A stretch of 64,000 nucleotides of DNA, taken from contig OU612071.1 in NCBI GenBank assembly GCA_914767715.1, forward strand, positions 3,658,001 to 3,722,000, read 5' to 3'. Positions 59,196 through 64,000 of this stretch are shown one piece after another. Source of the DNA: Membranipora membranacea. Taxonomy: Eukaryota > Bryozoa > Gymnolaemata > Cheilostomatida > Membraniporidae. The translations under genes were made by a program, and so were the position numbers. A model generated the notes under the pieces. That model did not search any database, was not told the DNA's origin, and saw only the letters and a list, made by a program, of their open reading frames with translations. Each line of letters starts with the position of its first letter. Position 1 is the stretch's first letter.

Positions 59196-60187
59196 GATTA
59201 GGGTTATATCATATTGTATTATGTCTAGAATAGGTTACTGAACAAAAAGGGCCTGGTCCCTGAAATGTGCCTCAGTTACAAACCAATGATACCAAAAGGG
59301 CACCACTGCAGCATTCAGCTTTAATCTGCCCTGAGAACTGTTGGAACTTGGAAATGACAGCAGCATTGCATTGTGGGTTACCATTAAACAAGTGGTTCAT
59401 TTTTACAACATGCCTGCACAGGTACAACCAGATCTACACACTATGTCTGCTTGTATGTTGCCAATGTAAGGCAATTTGGTAAGCACAACCACAAGATTGT
59501 TGTACTATCAAGAAAACCTTTAGGTGAGAGGATATTGATAAGTAGTCTTTATTGAATGGATTCGGTAAATCGAATCATGAAGCTTACAATATTTTATGAG
59601 TGATATTGAGCCAAAGAATTTCTTTGATTTTGAAGGTTGGTAATAAAATAAGAAGATGTGTGAGCATTGTTACTGAGTAAGATAGTACACATTATTAGGC
59701 AATACAGTGAAGAAGCAGGCAGGTCTACTGAGCACACGTTGGGAGCACAACCCCCTTTTTCTCAAAGAACTGAGCCTAATCAATTAATTGTGTAAAAATT
59801 ATCATTAAGTGTCTGAATTTTTTGGCATGGCTTTCAGGGTGGTTAATTATGGGCTTGCTCAAACTCAACTTGATTAAATATTAAAGTGCCTCAGTTATTT
59901 AGCCTTAAGCTTGTTATTCGCAACAGTCTGTTTTCTCGTCATATTTCTTGTTGTGAAGACATGAAGAAGTCAGCATCAGCTCAGCATAAGGTTACCTTTA
60001 TCTTAGTTGGATAGACCAGCCGACATGATGGGAAATCAGAATAGCATCAAATGACTGCTGAGTTTGGTTACACATAAACTCAAATTAGCCAGAACATAGA
60101 ATAATGGACTCCAATTAGCGTTCTGTTACATGAAACATATGAATGAGAATAAAGTGAATTTGAGATGACAAAATTAAAATCACTCAC

Positions 60188-60385
60188 GGCAGAATTCTAA
60201 TGATGACACAATATTCAGAATTGGGTATCTGCTCTCTTCAAGGAGGCTGTCTGTTAGTCTCTGATTCAAGTATTTTGGTATTTCTGTAACGGTGCCGTCA
60301 AATGAGACATCAGTAGACGAGGTTACCGCCAGAATATCACTGTAACAGCTCAGCTTAGCCTGAGAGCCAACCTTAGGGCTGCAAT
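60188..60385 (-). CDS. Ig-like domain exon, U5 copy, in line with NHL gene copy 2
   Basis: 198 nt with intact acceptor and donor, phase 1 at both ends. It lies on the same strand as the Thr-rich exon whose phase-1 donor is at 60908, with an intron of about 520 nt between them. Joining them keeps the frame. This is therefore the best candidate for a working Ig-like exon: a fusion between the NHL-gene duplication and unit U5. Confidence 0.6.
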
Positions 60386-60907
60386 CTACAAATCAAAGGC
60401 CAGACTATATGGTTGATATGATATTGAATAAATACAGCACTTTGATATTTCTTGCTAACCCCATTATTTCTCTCTGCTAAAGCCTAGTTAGAGTATCCAT
60501 AATGGCTTTGTGTTCGCTAGTGCTAGTGCTGACACCTTATATTGTGCCAAAGTTTTTTCTATGTAGTGATTTACATGCAGCATAACTATGTAAACAGCAT
60601 AAATATACCATCTGTTGTAATATTAGGGAACGATCAGTCACTAATTATACTTTGCGAAGCTAAATCCTACATCAAATAAAAGTTTGCACGTTGTAACAGA
60701 AATAACTAGGTTTGGTCTTAAGGCTATTATACCAGCGTTGACCGATTTGGACATTTATCTATCAGTAATAAGAAGCATTCTTCAGACTTCAAAGGTTGAT
60801 ATGCAAATACTCTGATTGAAAATGGGTTTGAATGTGGATTTTGATTCTAAATAATATGCAACAATCAAATTAATTTGAGTTTGAGCCTCAACTACACATT
60901 TACTCAC

Positions 60908-61241
60908 CATTACTTAACACTAAATTATTAACAGTACAATTGTTTGTGTGAATCATATGACTCCCAACTGATAGTTCTATTTGAACATCAGGGCTTATTT
61001 TCACTAACGCTCCTCCCTCATAGGATGTTACATAGACTGTGATGTTTCTATCCTTACAAGGTATATTGGTAGTTGTGGGTATCGTTGGAGTTTTGGTGGT
61101 TGTGTAGGGTGTCTCTGTTGGCGATTTGGTTGTTTGCGGTGTGGTAGTTGAAGGTATGCTAGTTGACAGTGTGGTGGTTGTCGGTGTGGTTGTTGCAGCA
61201 GCAGTGGTTGTCAAGGTAGAAGTTGTTAGTGTGGTCGTCAT
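60908..61241 (-). CDS. Thr-rich mucin-like exon with Cys module, copy 2
   Basis: Same design as 29,703-30,036: about 60 Thr/Ser/Pro-rich residues, then C-KDRNITVYVTS to NNCTVNNLVLSNG and a GTGAGT donor in phase 1. Differences from copy 1 are scattered substitutions with no stop or frameshift over 334 nt. As in copy 1, there is no clear acceptor at the 5' edge, so the ATG marks only where the frame is certain. Confidence 0.58.
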
Positions 61242-61553
61242 TTTTACATCGACACAATAAATTTCAATATAGTTTAATGATTTTAAATTGAATTTATAGG
61301 TTAACCATGCAATGCATTCTCATTTTGCTAGTGGATAACTAGGTTATTAGCCTCATTCGCTCACAATTTTCAAAAGCAATAGTTCAGAAAGAGAGCAATT
61401 ATTTATAAGGTAAACATTTTGCGTTTCCATAAGGTGTGCGGATATTTTACTTAGTGTTATATTTGTATTTACCTGTGCCTACCAAATCAACATTGTGTAC
61501 CAAGTCATACAATCACACATTCATAATGTACATAATATACACAGTCAACTCAC

Positions 61554-62403
61554 AAGTAATCTGCAGGATTCTTCCCCATTGTTTGACATGAAGAGAGTGA
61601 TTAGTGATAAGAAGAGAAGAGAAGAGGGATTGTTCAAACATCCGGAGCACAGATCCAGTGTGGATACTTTGTCTGTATTCATGTCTTTTAGTCGGATTTT
61701 GTGATTGGAAATGTCAGCTACAAGTAGTGCCTGATTACCTAGGGTCGCAATGTCTGCTGGGATGCTGAACAGGGAGTTTAGGAGAAAGCTGTCTCTGTAC
61801 CCTTTGTTCCCACGTATAAGCGTGATTGTCTTCTCTCTGTGTATAATATGGTAGACAGCGTAATTTCCTGCATTGACATACAGGTCACTGTTGACATCCT
61901 GTGTTAGCTGTCCGACACTCCAAAGCATGTGAGACTTAATAAAGGTACCAACGGTTCCACTGTTTATTCCTATTGTTCTAACAGCCTTGTTATCGCTGTC
62001 AGCGACGAGATGCTGTTCAACATCACTTTTGTCTCTTATTACAGACCCGGGAAAGTAAAACTGACCGGGGTGACCATCTTTGTATCCCCCTGACTGACGC
62101 TCTCCGCTTAAGACAGATGTAATCCCTGTGAGGCGGTCAATCACCCTCAGACAGTTATGATAACAGTCAACTACAACCACGCGCATATATGTGATCTGTG
62201 TGAATCCATTGATAGAGTTGAACCGAGCCTCAGATCCCCTTCCCTCTCTGCATCCTCTCTCATTAGGTTTACCAGCTATGATTGTAGATGATATACCATC
62301 ACCAGTCTTCAGAGAGTGTAGGTCAGTGCATATCAGATTGACTGGTCTGAATATATTCATGTGAGAGGTGGTGGTGAGGTTTACAGCTGTAGATCTCTCT
62401 AAT
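61554..62403 (-). CDS. NHL-propeller exon, copy 2
   Basis: 850 nt between acceptor TTTCACAG and donor GTGAGT, open throughout (283 codons); the ATG at 62360 is internal. It encodes several NHL-like blades. The first has IIAGKPNERGCREGRGSEA then NGFTQI and VVVDCYHNCLRVID. Others have HLVADSDNKAVRTIG, SDLYVNAGNYAVYHI, and PADIATLGNQALLVADISN. NHL propellers serve as binding platforms; with Thr-rich and Cys modules downstream, an extracellular adhesion or recognition protein is likely. The segment LERSTAVNLTTTSH precedes the first blade. Earlier exons, including a signal peptide, were not found. Confidence 0.65.
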
Positions 62404-64000
62404 CTGTGAAATCAATATCATATAGTAAGTGATATGTATTTATGAACTGGCAAGTCAAATTACGAGGATTATGCTGAATGAAAACAAATGAAGAAATGCA
62501 ATTCTTTGCTCACCATTCAATTTAGTATATATATATTAAAGATATTTCACAATGAAACTTTGAAACAAATCAATTTGTCTTTTTTTGGGTTGTCTTATTG
62601 CCATACATAACCAGGAGGGAATAAACCAAATTTTTATTTTGCAACCTAGTTTCAACATCTCGATTCCTAGAGATATAATGAAACAGGCTTTTGCATCAAC
62701 TAACAATATTTCTAGTCAATGAATATGAAAAAATAGCAGTTTAAACCAATAGTAATCAACTAAGTATGAGAGGTCACAAGGAGAATCATTTTTTAACCAA
62801 TACCACCAGTGACTAGTTCACACGGCATGTCTTCCCTAAATCTCATATTTCTACAAGAAGCTATTCTGGTGTCGAACATTCAAGGTTTTCAACCTCTCAT
62901 ATTTATCACAGTAGACCGAATACGTACATAATCCTGAAACTAGGCCAATCAATTAGAAACTATGTATCCTGAACTCCTGATCACCGATCAGTACTGAATC
63001 ATGTCAACTTGAATGGCCCTTATCAGTGAACATATTACAGGTGACACCAGTATTGAAACTCTACGCTAATGGAATAAAAATAATAAGTTTATGGGTTCCA
63101 ATCGCCTGCGTAAACAACATCAATCAGATCCTTGTGATGGAATGATTAGGCTTATTATGAGGATTATAGTTATGCCTCTTCTCCCATCCCATCCACGTTG
63201 ACCCTGCTACTATAATGAATTTATTTTCCATGACAACCTTACCACAGGCTATCATTGATCATTAAAAGTTTGACTTATTGATCCGAAACTTTGACAGTCA
63301 GCTTACTCTTGTAATGCATGAAATTCTTCAATCTTCGGACCTAATAAAATGAAAAAGTCAATTCAGAAATTATTCACCAAGGGACACAAACTATTTAATT
63401 GTGCAACTATCTCAATGAGCTACACTTTTACAATATTTTGTAAAAATTGTCAATTGAAAAAGTTTAGAACTGTTATAAGTTATATGAAACCGTTCTGTGG
63501 TCACGTCGCGTGGTATATTGCTGCTGTTCCTCAGACTACCCTCTGGAATTTATTGTTCTATTTTTGGGCTGACTTTGTTGTTGTTACTCAACGATTCATT
63601 ACATCCGTGTCACCCTGTAGATTACTTGGTACTTGGTTCTATGACGTATTGGAAAACTAAATTACTGAGTCGCTGGAATTCCTATTTTGTGACAGGATTA
63701 GCAAGCTCCTGTTGTCTTTGTAACATATTTGATGGATCACTTCTGCGTCTCTCTGCTCGTTGTTTGTGCTTGTGATTACTAAATACCATGGAGGTTATTG
63801 GGTGCATTTGTTTTCATATCTATCTGTACCCTCTGACTTCTGCGGCTGACTGAATATAACTACATATCTCAAGTGCCCATTTTTGGTACTGACAAAGTCT
63901 GCACAGTGATTCTGAAGTTAATTGAGGCTATAGCCCTCCTGTAGCAGGATGTAAATTATAAATGCCAATACAGATTAAATGGTAGTCTACAATAAATGAA
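62404..64000. other. Upstream region of NHL gene copy 2
   Basis: Noncoding as far as can be seen. ORFs at 63349 and 63497 overlap in different frames. Their counterpart in copy 1 (31198) is frame-shifted over its 5' third relative to them, so none is supported as a gene. Confidence 0.4.

Larger units (their letters stand above)
51116..60755 (+). repeat. Segmental duplication unit U5
   Basis: Plus-oriented unit with R zone, LINE remnants, internal inverted repeat (53,760-55,190), upstream repeats, Crp5, downstream region with a hAT MITE, Ig-like exon and a partial R zone. The R zone ends at CCGATTTGGACAT, where the NHL-gene duplication (copy 2) begins. U5 lacks the sequence equivalent to 19,000-19,560 and 20,040-20,510 of U3. 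Confidence 0.85.
60755..64000. repeat. NHL-gene duplication, copy 2
   Basis: Direct repeat of 29550-31785, running off the window. It has about 430 bp more in the NHL exon and about 550 bp more at 62,455-63,003, but lacks the module exons that lie below 29,550 in copy 1, because the segment is joined directly to the U5 R zone. Confidence 0.75.

Noticed and set aside
1-64000. CRISPR array, bacterial operon or phage
   Set aside because: No evenly spaced direct repeats with unique spacers are seen, and introns, TATA boxes and LINEs show that this is eukaryotic nuclear DNA.

Overview
The window is AT-rich eukaryotic DNA. It has spliceosomal introns with GT..AG ends (142 nt and about 300 nt in the best-supported gene), TATA boxes, AATAAA poly(A) signals, LINE fragments and a hAT-type MITE. 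It looks like a compact invertebrate metazoan genome. The NHL, Thr-rich and small Cys-containing modules on phase-1 exons would suit a sponge or another early-branching animal, but the sequence does not prove the lineage. Most long ORFs are shadows in repeated noncoding DNA; the real genes have short exons.

The layout is a segmentally duplicated array. A unit of about 10-11 kb, called U here, occurs five times: U1 (1-7332) and U2 (9446-16216) read on the minus strand, and U3 (16231-28206), U4 (40268-51115) and U5 (51116-60755) read on the plus strand. U2 and U3 meet head to head near 16.22 kb. A 5'-truncated LINE (7333-9445) separates U1 from U2. A 12-kb segment without U repeats (28207-40267) separates U3 from U4.

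Each unit carries one copy of the same three-exon gene (Crp1-Crp5, informal names) for an 82-residue precursor: a 26-residue signal peptide followed by a 56-residue acidic domain with 12 cysteines, including a CCC triplet. In all five copies the 12-Cys domain is identical in protein sequence; the only change after the signal peptide is at residue 27. I do not recognise the family. Downstream of each Crp gene, on the opposite strand, lies a phase-1 exon with an Ig-like Cys/Trp pattern. Inside each unit is a diverged inverted repeat whose left arm holds a decayed copy of the Crp 5' region on the opposite strand.

The 28.2-40.3 kb segment and the right end (60.8-64 kb) hold two copies of a minus-strand gene. 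Its order is NHL-type propeller exon, Thr-rich mucin-like exon, small Cys-containing extracellular modules, then the Ig-like exon inside the adjoining U unit. Copy 1 (28.5-30.7 kb) keeps several modules but lost about 143 codons of the propeller. Copy 2 (60.2-62.4 kb) has the longer propeller exon but joins straight to the U5 Ig-like exon. Further upstream, four phase-1 minus-strand exons (33.95-35.2 kb) encode a Ser/Thr- and acid-rich stalk. The remaining sequence is LINE, SINE-like and MITE debris or unassigned intergenic DNA.
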